This document shows positions 33,207 through 45,419 of a stretch of DNA of 60,000 nt, piece by piece. The stretch is taken from NCBI RefSeq assembly GCF_964355755.1, contig NC_092670.1, forward strand, positions 33,407,795-33,467,794, given 5' to 3'. Source of the DNA: Antedon mediterranea. Its lineage: Eukaryota > Echinodermata > Crinoidea > Comatulida > Antedonidae. The stretch's first letter is position 1. Each line of letters starts with the position of its first letter. A program made the position numbers and the translations under genes. Below the pieces are notes generated by a model. The model ran no database searches. It was not told the DNA's origin and worked only from the letters and a program-made list of their open reading frames with translations.

Positions 33207-34745
33207 TCATCAACTTTTTATTCTTCTTCTTTCTTTCTGTATGATTTTTGTGTAACGCTTTTCTCTAAAACTCGCAAACATAACATTTCGGTAACTATCT
33301 TAACATATTGACATTTACGTAATGTCGTCATGCGAAGCTTTTCATGACGTTTACAATTGCGCAACGTGACTTACGCGCGATTTAACGATTTTGTCGTATT
33401 TAACATAGCTCGACAACCAAATAACATTTCAACTTGAAACTTTGCAAAAGTTTAATTTATATCATGCGCTAACTTTCTGTTGAAAAAAAATTGCGTGTTT
33501 TACACAAAGTTACGCGCGCACGCGCATTTAAAATTTCAAAATGCGCAAAATTAATTTATAATCAACTTTCTACGCGTTTCATGTCGTGTTAAGCATGTCA
33601 AAAATTCCCACGCGTGCGCACAATTTTACGTGTGCGGTGCGCACGTAGCATTGAAAACGTATTTTTTTCGCGTGACTTATGTTTTTCCAGCCTTTTCTAG
33701 TAATTTTACCAAATTTTAAACAATTTCGACTTAAAGATACGTCATACGAGCACGTCGAATTGGACAATTTGCGCGCATTTTTTATGAAAAGGTTAAAAAA
33801 TTCGTTTAAAATATGCCTTTTTTTAAACAGTCGTAATTGCTAAACTAGACGGTCAAATTTTTGTGGATGACATATTCTAGAAGTAGATGAGTTGTAGATA
33901 TTGGATCAGGTATTAATATGGCTAACCGGACATTGTGACGTCATCGTATGGCCACGCGAATATAAAATTTAGGAATTTTGTATCTTTCGTCATAGCTCAT
34001 CACATTGAATAGAGCGCATCTCCACTTATCCGTTTTCCGTTTTCACCCCGATTTTGATATTGTCTAGGTCAATCAACTATCTTTCGCATGAGTTAAAAAT
34101 ATTTTAATTTTTTTGACGTCATTATGCCTAAAAATTTAAATCACGTGTGGCATTAATTTCATCTTTACAGTAAATTTTAATCTGTTATAGCTCGTAAGAA
34201 TAAAATGTGATAATCACGATTAAAACTTTTTCTGGAAGCTATTGGATTGTAGATACGAAATTATGTAAAAATGTTGCCAATCGGATGTTGTGACGTCATC
34301 ATATGGCCAGTTAAATAAAAAAGGTCGTATTTTCATCTTTTGCGTCATAATTCATTACATTTAAAAGAGCGCGCATCAATATTTAACGTATTCAAATTTC
34401 TTCTACACGCTAATACGTTGTTGCTGAGATAATTTCCTTTCGGAATTGCTACCTTTGTGTTTCATTTTAAAACCGTCAACATGTTAAAAATTGCAATAAA
34501 TAGCGGGTCCCGTAATTTCACCTATTCTACACTGTATGTGGTATGTATACAAATTATACTGTGTATACTAGATATGAATTTAAATAATAAAATTCAGCAA
34601 TAACAACATATCATATTCTTCAGTTCAGGTCATAATGCCAACGTGAACACTTCCTTTTGTCCTCAACCTATCCCTTTAATGTTAATGTTGCACCACTTGC
34701 GCGGCGGATAACCAAACTCGTCAAAGTGACGAGTTACATGTCTAG
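33207..34745 (+). mobile_element. Helitron-like copy 2 (lacks the 5' module)
   Basis: It starts directly after copy 1's CTAG with TCATCAAC and then TTCTTCTTTCTTTCTGTATG, matching copy 1 from its ATC run onward at an offset of about 1,538 bp. Differences are scattered single bases and one-base indels (by eye more than 95% identical). It ends with 3' hairpin 34715-34735 and CTAG 34742-34745. Head-to-tail joining at the 3' end fits rolling-circle read-through or unequal crossover. Confidence 0.78.
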
Positions 34746-35439
34746 TTATTAATGCAGTAGTTGGTGGATTTTTAAGACAACGATCTATCTTAAAGGCAAC
34801 TAGTTTGTTTTTATTATATTTTTTTTTTGCAAACTTGGATTATTTATTGTTGGCTAGAGGAGTGCATGTTCTCCAGGCCAGGTGGATAAAGTGTCCTACA
34901 TATGGTTTAGTATTATGCGCACATTTCTTACAATGTTTCATATACGAGTTTCATAAAGAGAACTTCTGTTCAAACCTTAAGGGAGTGATGGTTAGCGTAT
35001 GCAGTGTACAGTTTGCTATGGATGAAATACGGTTGAAGATGACGAACCAGTCGCAAGAGAAAGAAAGACACCTTAGAGGTTGCTGCGGAATATAAAACCC
35101 ATTGGAATATTGCAGATCATTTAAAAAAGAAACATCTTTATAGAGGTTGCTGCTATTGCTGAAGATAATAAATCTGTTGTGTATAGTAATAAATATCTTG
35201 GGTATCTTATGTGATGTTCAATACAAAAAGCAATATTGTTTTTGTAATGAAGCATATAGTTCAGTTAATTTTTCGGTAGTGACTAAAGCGAAAATCTAAA
35301 GAAGCAATCTTGGCAGTACCGATTGACTAAAATTGACTAAGCACTATTTAGTAGTAATAGCCTATTCCATAATTTCCATTTCACATAAAATAATGTTTGC
35401 TGTACAAATCATTTTGGTTGTTGTGTATTGATGTAATGT

Positions 35440-35560
35440 CTGATTGACAGGTAGGGGTATTCCATTAAAATTGATTCTTTGTATTTGTCCCCCAAATTGG
35501 AAATGGATGTCTGTTTATCCAGGTAAGCGGCACTCATACAGATTACCATTACCATCACCA
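35440..35560 (+). repeat. Dispersed 'GTTTATCCAGGTAAGC' repeat, partial copy
   Basis: TGTTTATCCAGGTAAGCGGC at 35512-35531 is followed by ACTCATACAGATTACCATTA and CCATCACC, matching the TATAAACTACCAACACCAC tail of the 13548 copy. The 5' part is poorly conserved. A frame reading through it (35444-35752) gives SVYPG, as do frames through other copies, only because they share this DNA. Confidence 0.55.
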
Positions 35561-38547
35561 TTTCTAGTTTGGGTAATTTATGATTTAATATATTATATAA
35601 TTCAGGAATTGATAATTCATTGCCTACAATCTTTTAATTATAATGTGGAATATAATCCTCTTTGTACAGAAGAAGAAGTATGGAAGAAATGTTACAGATT
35701 ATATCCATTTAAATTAAATTTCAATTTAATTTATTCCAATAAAAACAAATGACGAAATTTGTAAGCTTATTAAACCTATTTAATTTGATATTTGGAATCT
35801 CCTTAGGTGAAATGATCTTAATTGTTTGGTCTGGTTCAAGGTTTTATTGAGTATTCCCTGAGTTAAAGTGTTTTTTATAATGTAATTGTATCTGAATGTG
35901 ATGTGAGTTCATAGTAGAATTAAATTCCTACATGATAGAATATTTATACTGTTAATTTGATCATGTGTAAAGAAATAAATGCAACAGAAACATTGAATTT
36001 TGAGTAACAATATGTGGGTATGTTTTATATATCTAAACCCCAAAATCAAAGGTCTAATTTATCATGGAAAGGGTAACTTTTTAGCCTATTTTGTAGTCGA
36101 TTATGTTCATCTCCAAAATTGTTATTACCATTTTTTAGTGTATGTGTTTGTTGGTGTTTAAAAGATCTAATATAATCTGTACTTTCTTTAATAAGTATCA
36201 TATGATTGATATTATTATCATGATCATATTATTTTACGGATATTGCATATTTTTAAAATTTTGTTTAGGAAGTCATTGGCTAATAATACCAAGGACAATT
36301 CTGTAAAATGAGTTTAGAATCCATTTCCAATGGTTGTTGGACTGTATTTTATACAATTCACAACACACCAACTGGACAGTAAAATAATGCAATTTTACAA
36401 AGAATATTTTCATTAAAAGTCTTTTTGATTAGCCATAACTGCTAATCATTCTAATAGAGTTGTTTGAAAAATAGTTTTGTAGCATTTGTTTTGTTGGGAT
36501 ACCATTTGATAAATAGCAAAGGAGATTTCCTGCTTTTTTGTAAACATTGCCGCATTTTCGATTCTTTTATGCAATTTTTTCACATTTTCTGTAAGAGAAA
36601 AAAATAGGTTTGGTGTAACATTTTGCTATGCTACACTGGTGAAAATTGTCCCTGTTTTAAACACTTTTTTCCTTCTTTTTTGTAAACATTTCCAATTATA
36701 CTATGCAATTTTTTCAACTGTCACATCTGTCTGTAACTAGGGCGACCAAAGTAGGCAGCATATGAATTGCAGTGCTTTATGATACTGTAATACAACTTCA
36801 CACCTCGGAAATCAAATTCCTATTTTGCTGAAAAAAATTAACTATTAATAGTGACAACTGTTATATTACTAGAATCACTTATTTTCTATAATTTGAAATA
36901 AGTATTCTTACCGGAGGCCTTGTTCACAGTTCGTTAGTGATGGAAGGAAATAATCAAGATAGCTTGGAAACTGCCATGGCCAGATTTTAACTTGTTAAAT
37001 AAATATATGTACTGTATGTACAAAACATAAAAAAAAGTTTTTTTTACATTCTTCTATTGCTAAATGTATCAATATCATACAAATTATTTAAATTATTATT
37101 AAAATTATCTCAATACTTATTTTTTAAATAATTTTGATGTTCAAAATGTGTGTACAGTAGTTTGTCCCTTTCTTGTAGATTCTTTAATTTGTAGAATGTA
37201 ATTTTTGTTTTTGGTTTATTTCCATGCTCTTTTCTAGGTTGACCAACTAGCATAGGTGTTTTCTACCTCTTTGCTCTTTCCTTACCTTTTATATTTGTTT
37301 TTTGTTTGTTTTTTTTTAATTCAATGAATACAAAAATAATAAAAATAAATAAATATTAGAAGATAAAATATACAAATCAAAAAGCAAATTATATATACTG
37401 AAAAAATGACAATGCTGTTATCAATGGCGCTGGATCTCAATGGAGATACAGATAAAATAGGTATAGCAATCATAACAATATATTTAATTAACCAAAGATG
37501 TTGTTATATAAATTGTTTGTTTATACTCAGAGTCACAACATTTTGTTCACTGAAGTATAAAAATAAAATACAAAATTAAATTCCTGGTAAAAAATGTTTT
37601 ATGGTACTGATGGATAGATGTTGTTGTGATTGGGTTCAAATAGAGTTGACAAAGTCTGTAGTACTGTATACTTGTGTCATTAATTATTATTTTCAGTTAA
37701 TAATACAGGGCTACCTGTGAGAACATCTGGCCTTAATAACATTATTATTTCACAGTAACTGTGGTCACATTTGGCTTGTGAACTATGCCATGAGAGACTG
37801 TTACATTTTGATAACAATTTTGCTGATTTCAAAAGAATAATGTGTATAGTTTAAGAACATCAGAAAGGGCAGAGAAGAGGAGCAGTTCGGGGAAGCGATG
37901 ATGATTAATTAATGAGTCTTTTTAGATTGGAAGTTGGAAGAATAGAATTATCATGTTAAAACTGAAACTACCTATAGTACTTTACAGTACCTTCCGACTG
38001 GAATGAAATTTGAGTTTTGACCAAAACAAACTTGTATTGTCAGTTATTTAGATATTCAGATCTATTAACAACATTTTAGTTCACTGGTAAACTAGTTTGT
38101 TAAAATGATCAATTACACATTGTCTTGCCAGTTCACATTATACTCCATGCAGCAGTTTGAATGAAAAAAATTCTTGTCTCTTGTGATGAAAATAAATCAT
38201 CCGTCAAAAATACTTCTGTTCACATTCCATTTTCATCTTTGTATTCTACTTTTGACTGTCATCTTGGATTGATAGATTAGCATTCTAATACAGTAGGTAT
38301 AAATGAATGCTGTATTTGTTGCTTACTGTAATTACTTCATAAGAGTTGGCCGGGTGAAACTGAAATTAGTTTAAAGGTGAAGAATCAGTCACATTTTACA
38401 TGTCAATGAATCCGTTCATCTGTTTGAAATCATTTATATACTATAGTTATGATTTAATAATTATTATACTGTAATTCATATTTCATTAACATGTGACTTG
38501 AATTTCATACTGTAGTAAATGTGTTTATAACATAACCCAAAATACAA

Positions 38548-38615
38548 CTCTCGTTGGCAGTCAAATGGTTAAGATGTTATGGTAGACCCAAAGTAAAGTT
38601 CAGTCAGTTTCGATA
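38548..38615 (+). mobile_element. Possible tRNA-derived SINE head
   Basis: TTGGCAGTCAAATGGTTAAG resembles an A box in a Leu/Ser-type D arm, and AAGTTCAGTCAG about 40 bases later resembles a decayed B box. There is no clear body. Weak; could be chance. Confidence 0.3.
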
Positions 38616-39989
38616 AATGGTGAAATTATATTTTGGAGGAGGTTTGCATAGGATTTTGTAGGGTTTTGCACTTTGAAATCTGTAATTTCCCAAAAATTAA
38701 AGTTTTTCATATAAAATGTTGTTTTCATATTGTACAGTACATTGGCTCCTTGTAACATTTTAGTCTATTTAATCAATATTTATTCATTTGAAGCAGGTTT
38801 GTTCCAACATTAAATCGTCATGTCTTTAACCGTTTGGGGGATTTTTTTTTCTTCAAATGGTTGATAAACCGCATATTTGCTCACGTACGAACCATGGCCT
38901 TTCAGTATATTCCAGTTATTTTATTGGATATTAGCCAGATTTATCACTAATAAGTGTGATATGTTTTGATTAATAACATTAACATTCCACACTAATTATT
39001 GTGCTATTGACAAACAGTAAGAGATTTTCAGTCATTTGTTGCATGAACACTCCTATAGAGTTTGAAACACTTGGATGGAAATCATAGAAAATGAAACATT
39101 GAGGATGCAATAACTTAAAACAATAATGTGTTGGGCTTATTCCTACTCCTTGCTATTGGGACTTCAGTCATTAGTTAAGCTGAAAATAGTTCTAGAAGCT
39201 TGACTGTATTATAAAGTTTCAGTATTTATATAACTCCACTCAAGACTCTTTTTGTTTGTCAAGTGAATAGGATTACCAACATTAAAGGAGAATAATGAAT
39301 AAATTCACCGACTATAGAACATTTTGAGACTGACGTGACAGTGAAATTACAAAATAAATATTAGGGAGATTCTGGCATCTGGGAGAAATGATATATTCTT
39401 GCTAGTACTGTAACGGTATAATGCAGTGCAAAGCATCTGAGCTCAAAGTGTCGGGTTATACATTTTTCTACTTAATAAACACATTTGATGTATATAAACT
39501 ATTTATTTTTTTCATCGCTCACATCAGATATTAGTATTCTAGTAATTGGTAATTTGATAGAACACAGTAATAATTTTTTATTAATAAAATATAGTATTTC
39601 ATTTTTCATTTTTGTATGTAAAATTCTTGTATGGTTGTTAAAACTTTCTTAATACCTATATAACATCAAAGATATCAAGTTAAGTCAACCTGGCGAAAGA
39701 CAATTTGAAGAAGTTAATACAAAAATTGTATGCGATATTCATGTGGGAAAAAAGATCATTATCATTGTCTACTGTTGACTTTGAAGGCATGAAATCTTAG
39801 ACAGCTAATATCGAATGTATAATATCATAAAAATAACACTCATAAAAATATATTATCTTTTTTATGTGGTCTTGGATAGTGTTCATTGAAAAGATGATTA
39901 AAATTCTCTTTCGAACAAGTTTTGTAATTTAAGAAATGTTTGAAAGATTTTGTAAAGAGGATTAACACTTTGTTTCATCATCTTCTTCA

Positions 39990-40200
39990 TCATACATCAT
40001 CTTTTTTAAAAGTAAATTTCTTCTTCCAAGAGCTTACTCTTTCGTACTGAAAAAGCAATCTAACTTTCTGCACTTCTTGCTCCTTCTTCCATCCAAGCTG
40101 TTCTTCATGCGTTCTTTTTCCATATCTTTCCACACCACATTTGGCCATCTTCGTACTCCTACGTCTAACTTCTAAATGGCAAGCTGTCTTTATACTGGCT
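39990..40200 (-). pseudogene. Possible second reverse-transcriptase C-terminal relic
   Basis: Two overlapping minus-strand frames here read like the conserved tail of a non-LTR reverse transcriptase. One contains LEVRRRSTKMAKCGVERYGK and runs to a stop at 39990-39992. The other contains VGVRRWPNVVWKDMEKERMK. The usual pattern is RRR.GRP...W.D.VE.DM..., so the match is spread over two frames as expected for a frameshifted relic. The GRP motif itself is not preserved. The plus strand is C/T-rich, so low complexity could create part of the resemblance. Confidence 0.33.
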
Positions 40201-40204
40201 CATC

Positions 40205-43200
40205 TTTTCTTTTTTGTTCCATCATCTAGTTTCCTCTTTCGAGTGTTACTACAGTAATATAACAAAATGGAAATTCATAAACTATAATCTGAAAGATTTT
40301 CCTAACTAAACCATTTCCAATTGTTTTTCTATGTTTTCAAAACAAAATGGTAATTTTATGTCCAGTTGTCTGCTATGATATCACTATGAAATTGTTTCGC
40401 ATACTACTGACTCTCCCGGGAACTTGGCTTCTCTTCTATAGAATTGGCATTCTCTTAAAACTGTTTACCAAAGTATGTTCGCTGTTATGTGATAACATGT
40501 TCATATTTCTACTGAATGTTGCTTAAATATATTTTATATTGTTGGATGCGTATGAGAAAAATGCAAATTGAATAAAATGATTCAAGGTTCTTTACTGGAA
40601 ATTTTACTTTCTTGGACTCTTTGAGTATAAACAAATTTTAGATTCTCTCGGGTATTGTTCAGTTATATTATATAAGATACTGTACTGTTTTCATCTTGTT
40701 TGTTATCAATGGTTTTGATGTATTAAAATGTCTATCAACAATTTAAAAGTAGAATCATTGCTGGTAGAATTAACATGTTGTATAACCATTGAGTTGATAC
40801 TCAACAAGTTACACAGTAGTGAATGTATTAGAAGTACTGTATGTTATTGCTAAAAGGAAAGATGACATCATTGCTAACCATCTATCAGTATCCATACACA
40901 CCAGCTTTTGTACAGCACACCCTACAACCACAGTCCTATTGACTTGAGTTCTAACCTTCGCCTATACATCCTGTTAAATATTTAATTTGTAGACCGAGAC
41001 TTTATAGACAAATACTGCAAAATACACAATGTTTGCTAGACTGAATTGGTAGTGTTGTTTGTTTGAACTTACTGATCAGATTTGCAGTGTTGTTTGTACT
41101 TCTGTTTGTTTTAACAGGTACACGGTATACTGTAGTAGTTTAGAATGATTTATCAACTCTGTATAGAAAATTTTGGAAGGAACAACAGAATTTATACATT
41201 TTGAAAAATATGTAAAACTGACAGTTATAAAATATACTGTAATAGGTATTTTTAATTCATACATTAAAATAAGTAATTGGTATGCTCCACCTTTCAGACA
41301 CAGTATTTTCATGCAATTTTATGGTTGTTAAATGAATAATATGTCCATTTTTCGTTTCATAATTTCTCTCTCTTCCTAGAGTATGGATTCCAATGATTTG
41401 TTCTAGTTTTCACTAGCCCAATAGGAACACACTGTTTTTACTAGGAAGCAAGTCAAGCCCCCAGCAACTAATCTGGATTCCACTAAATCTCATTATACAT
41501 GAGATGATGTGACTAATATTCTTTATGAATTACTTCTTTCCTTTAGGAGGAATTGAGGTTTTACTTTTAATTACTCAAGTCTAATATAAAACATTGTCGG
41601 CATATCAAGGTCAATGCACTATCATTTATAGTAATTTATTAATCGCGGACTTATGTTTAAAAGGTCTTCACAGATTCTACTGTAGTAGTAATACTGTAGT
41701 TGCCGCATTCTGGTTCCAAGGTAATGGTTTGTGTTTTTTTTTCTATCGCTGATGGCATTTTAATACACAGTGAATACTAATTGCACTTTAGGTATTGTTT
41801 TTTGTATTTAATTTTCTATAATAATTTTCATTAAGTTGATGTCATGGCCAACATTGTTCACTTCTCATGAGTATAATGAAAGATTCTTTTTTTTCTTGTC
41901 TGATGAATGTTGTGTTATTGAACTTTGAACTAGGAATGCACCTTAGAGTTTAAATATTTTAATAAAAATGTTTCAGAAGTTCTTAATTCATGAGGGAATC
42001 CCATTGAAACAACAACATTTATTAACCAGTAGTTAAAATTGTTTTGTTCATAGGTTAATGTTCCTTTTTTTGTTTTAACCAAAAATGTTATTAAAGTCAG
42101 ACAATGATTTTAACATGACAAGATAATTTTGGCATACAGTAGTTATAAACTTTAATCTTGAAATTACATTAATTTACAGTTCATCGTTTTGAAGAAATCT
42201 TTTTATAGCATACACAATAAAATGTATAACAATGTACTTTGCAATCAACCTACTTATAAACTAATTTTCACTTTCAAACTAAAAAGCTCATCAAACAACA
42301 GAAGATGATACAATAAACGATATCATAATCAATAATGTAATGAAAGTAATAAAAATGTCTGTATAAGCAAAATATCTGCACTTTGTTCATCAGTTCAATT
42401 TCAATTCCTCTAAAAATCTATTGACACCAAACCAAAGTAGGCCTACTGTGCAGGCAGAGTATGACTATGAGGATTGTGCAACCAAAAATAGTACATGATC
42501 ATTAAACAAAATTGTGTCAGTTAAAGTTTACATTTGTTGTTTATGTTTAATTTCTGTTACTTTCTCAAATGGCAAAGAGCTTTAAAACAATTAATAAGAA
42601 ACAACGAGTATGTCAATAAAAATATTATTATACATGCAACTACAGTGATCCATATTTGAAGGCATTAAAAGCTTCAGAATGACATGAGATGTTTTATAGT
42701 TTAAGTAACATTAAATACATGATTAAAGAATGTTTCTTTTTAAAGGTATGTAACCATGGTAACAGTAGGATCAGTACATTTACTTAAAACGTTTTAAAAT
42801 TGAATCGCAATTCTTTGTCAATTGAAATTTACCGTCATCAAATGTCACATAGTCAGATTCCCAGCAATTATTCTTCTTTCTATTCCTCTCTTCTCTACTT
42901 CTCTTATTTGAAAAATATTTTTTTGGAAAATTTAGGTTACAAACATTAGTTTAAAAAAAATAGGCTAAACACCTTTTAATGAAAGCATGTTGTGCTGAAT
43001 ATGTCGAATTTGAATTTAATATAAATTCTGAAATTTCTATCTCATCATTCAATGATGAATAGGCTATCAATTCATTGTGTTGGCCGCTTGGGCTTTTATA
43101 CTATGTCATTAAATTTGCATTAGTATAATACTAGAATGTATTAATATTATTATATTATGTAGTATTATTTATGAATTAATATATTGTTTTCTGGAAAAAA

Positions 43201-44675
43201 TTATCCCAAGATAGAATATTCAGTGACTGCTTTTAATAACTAAGTGATTATGATTAACTATTAAAACAGGTCTCTCAGTCACCAAGATAGGGCCTGTATA
43301 GAGGGAGTTAGAGTTCGGAATTCAATATCTACAGTGTTTACAAGCAAGCTTTTCTCTATCGGAGTTAAATACAGTGTGTCAATTTATTTAACTTGTTCTC
43401 CGTTCAAACGTCTGTTGTCAACATTACATAGAATACCTCTGATTCTGAACCTATTAAACAAAAGGTACAGTACATCAGAGTTGTATCAGGATTAGCAATA
43501 GGGCAACATAAGAGTTGATCACGCAAGCAGCTTAACATTACATTATGTGTGAACACAGTTAATACTACAGTAAAGATGATGCTTGCTTCTTAAATATGGA
43601 TAACGCAGGTCACTGAACCGTATACTTGGTAAGATGCTCTCCAAATTCTTTTTCGGATCAGGTGTGAAAGCAGCTATTTCTTTGAATGTTGATGTGAAGA
43701 TGGACTGTTTCCTTAGTTGAGTGTTAGAATAAATGTATACTTTTTGTATCATGCATCCCTGCTTTCAAAGCCTCATAAAATATAACTAAAATAGTTGCAT
43801 GTTGTACCTAATGATACAATATAACAACTACTGTACACAGATTTGCATAATTTAAAAAGGTATATAAATCTTATGATCCAATGCCAATCCTATTGCATTA
43901 ACCAACTACACTGGTTTTATGTATTTATAATTGTCAGTAGTAGTTCAAATTAACATACTGTACACAAACATGTACAACTATCATTAGCACAACTAAACAT
44001 GTTTTTCATGTGAGCCTTACTTTACTTTGGAACTAGGTCACATAGAATATCCTCAATAACAGTAACACCTGCTTGTATGCAAATATAATTTCTCTGTAAA
44101 CTAAAAACAAGTTTTTACTTGAAATGATGATTCAAAATCGAACTGAAGTGTCATCGGGGTATAATTGTTAGAGTGAATAAATACGACAATGAGACATAGG
44201 AAATAATGAACATTACTAATTAATTGTGCTATTTATTGAACCAGATAATTACCATCTATGTGTATTTGAATTAGACTTTCTTACAAGATAGTATGTTATC
44301 GTTAAACTCTTCAATACAACTATTAAAAGAACATTATTTAAAAAAAATGCTATGTTTACTTTTAAGTGGAGAAAGATAAAACTTGTTAAGAAAATGGAAA
44401 ATGGGTGATATTATAACTTCCTAGCAATTTAGAAACTTTTTCATTTGAAAAAAGAAAAACAATTTTCCATTTTCTATATTTATGTTCAAATCAAAAGAGA
44501 TCAACTTAAACAAATACAATTTTGCAAACTATTTTCCCTTAAATTTTTAATTTTCATAATTGTTAAAGGTGAAAATAATTCACATATATATTTCCATTTT
44601 CAAGAATGTTTTTGGCCCATCTAATAAAAATGATACTTTCAATTTTGCAGCAAAATAAAAATATACATATAAAGT
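40205..44675. other. AT-rich non-coding DNA, no gene seen
   Basis: No domain, RNA gene or element termini seen. Minus-strand frames at 41076-41312 and 43543-43752 are short and unrecognised. Confidence 0.5.
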
Positions 44676-44678
44676 TAT

Positions 44679-45415
44679 GGGTGTCTAGAAAACTCAGATC
44701 TCCGATATATCTGAGTTTTCTAGATCTAGAAAACTCAGATATCTGACTTTTCTAGATCTAGAAAACTCAGATCAATATCTGACTTTTCTAGTTCCAAAAT
44801 GGAACTAGAAAACTCAGATCATCATTTGATTGGTTGGTAGGTCATTTGGATCGTTCCATTATTAATCAGCGGGTAGGTCATTTGAAATACAGTACTAGAG
44901 TATTATTAAAACTGATTACTGTGTACGTTTTCTTACTAATATTGTAACATGTAGAAGCGGCCTACGGCATAAATCATAAAGAAAATACAGTGCATGTTAC
45001 CGTTAAAATATACTGTAGGCTTAAAATTGAGGCATGTACAAGTTGGTGTGGGTATGAGTTGGTTGAGGTACGAGTTAGCCAAGTTGGGAATAGGTACGAG
45101 TTATTTTGGGTATGAGTTGGCCACTTCTAGTCTAGAACTGTAAGACAAGGCCTACTACTCTACTACTCTACTCTACTCTAATTATTTTTATTAGTAAGAA
45201 AACGTATACAGTAATACTGTGTAGTATTTCAAATATGCTACCCTCTAATAATAATGGAACAATCCATTTGATGATCTGGGTTTTCTAGTTCCATTTTGGA
45301 ACTAGAAAACTTAGATATTGATATCTGAGTTTTCTAGATCTAGAAAAGTCAGATATCTGAGTTTTCTAGATCTAGAAAAGTCAGATATCTGAGATCTGAG
45401 TTTTCTAGACACCCC
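44679..45415. mobile_element. Foldback element made of nested CTAGATCTAG palindromes
   Basis: The left end starts GGGTGTCTAGAAAACTCAGA at 44679, and the right end is its mirror up to GACACCC at 45414. Each arm of about 260 bp contains several copies of AGAAAACTCAGAT and its complement arranged head to head around TCTAGATCTAGA, plus TTCCAAAATGGAACTAGAA, so the arms are internally palindromic as well as complementary to each other. Farther in, GTACGTTTTCTTACTAAT (about 44925) pairs with ATTAGTAAGAAAACGTATA (about 45190). The spacer holds repeated GGTA(C/T)GAGTT units (45045-45120) and (CTACT)n at 45150-45180. No clear target duplication; AGTTAT and AATTAT flanks are only similar. Confidence 0.83.
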
Positions 45416-45419
45416 AAAA

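Larger units (their letters stand above)
31545..34745 (+). mobile_element. Tandem array of Helitron-like non-autonomous elements
   Basis: Known of the family: Helitron-like elements end with a small hairpin followed by CTRR and move without target duplication. Seen here: each unit ends with the stem ACTCGTCA, loop AAG, TGACGAGT, then ACATGT and CTAG (33203-33206 and 34742-34745). The 5' side has a larger hairpin, GGTTATCCGCAACG mirrored by GTTGCAGGATAACC (31547-31576 and again 31615-31644). GGTTATCCGC near the 5' end is the reverse complement of GCGGATAACC just before each 3' hairpin, a subterminal inverted repeat like that of Helentron/HINE-type elements. The array thus has two 5' modules and two full bodies. 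No Rep/helicase frame is present. Confidence 0.75.
34750..39985. other. Mostly AT-rich non-coding DNA, no gene seen
   Basis: The plus-strand frame at 34805-35095 (96 codons) has mixed composition but no recognisable domain. A partial GTTTATCCAGGTAAGC repeat lies at 35513, a SINE-like head at about 38548, and a short imperfect duplication (CTTTTTTGTAAACATT...ATGCAATTTTTTCA) at 36530-36590 and 36675-36720. The remainder shows nothing recognisable. Confidence 0.5.

Noticed and set aside
32041-33767. Conserved paralogous proteins (62-codon minus frames at 32041 and 33579)
   Set aside because: They are similar only because the DNA is a tandem duplicate of a non-autonomous Helitron-like body.
34805-35095. 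96-codon frame after the Helitron-like array
   Set aside because: Mixed composition, but no recognisable motif, splice context or repeat relation; not supportable as a gene.
36905-36930. MITE end (GGCCTTGTTCACAGTTCG)
   Set aside because: Resembles Harbinger-type ends, but no matching inverted end or TTA/TAA pair was found within the next few kilobases.
38636-38690. Relative of the 15415 palindrome (GGAGGAGGTTTGCATAGG)
   Set aside because: Only the GGAGGTTTGC word is shared; flanks do not align.
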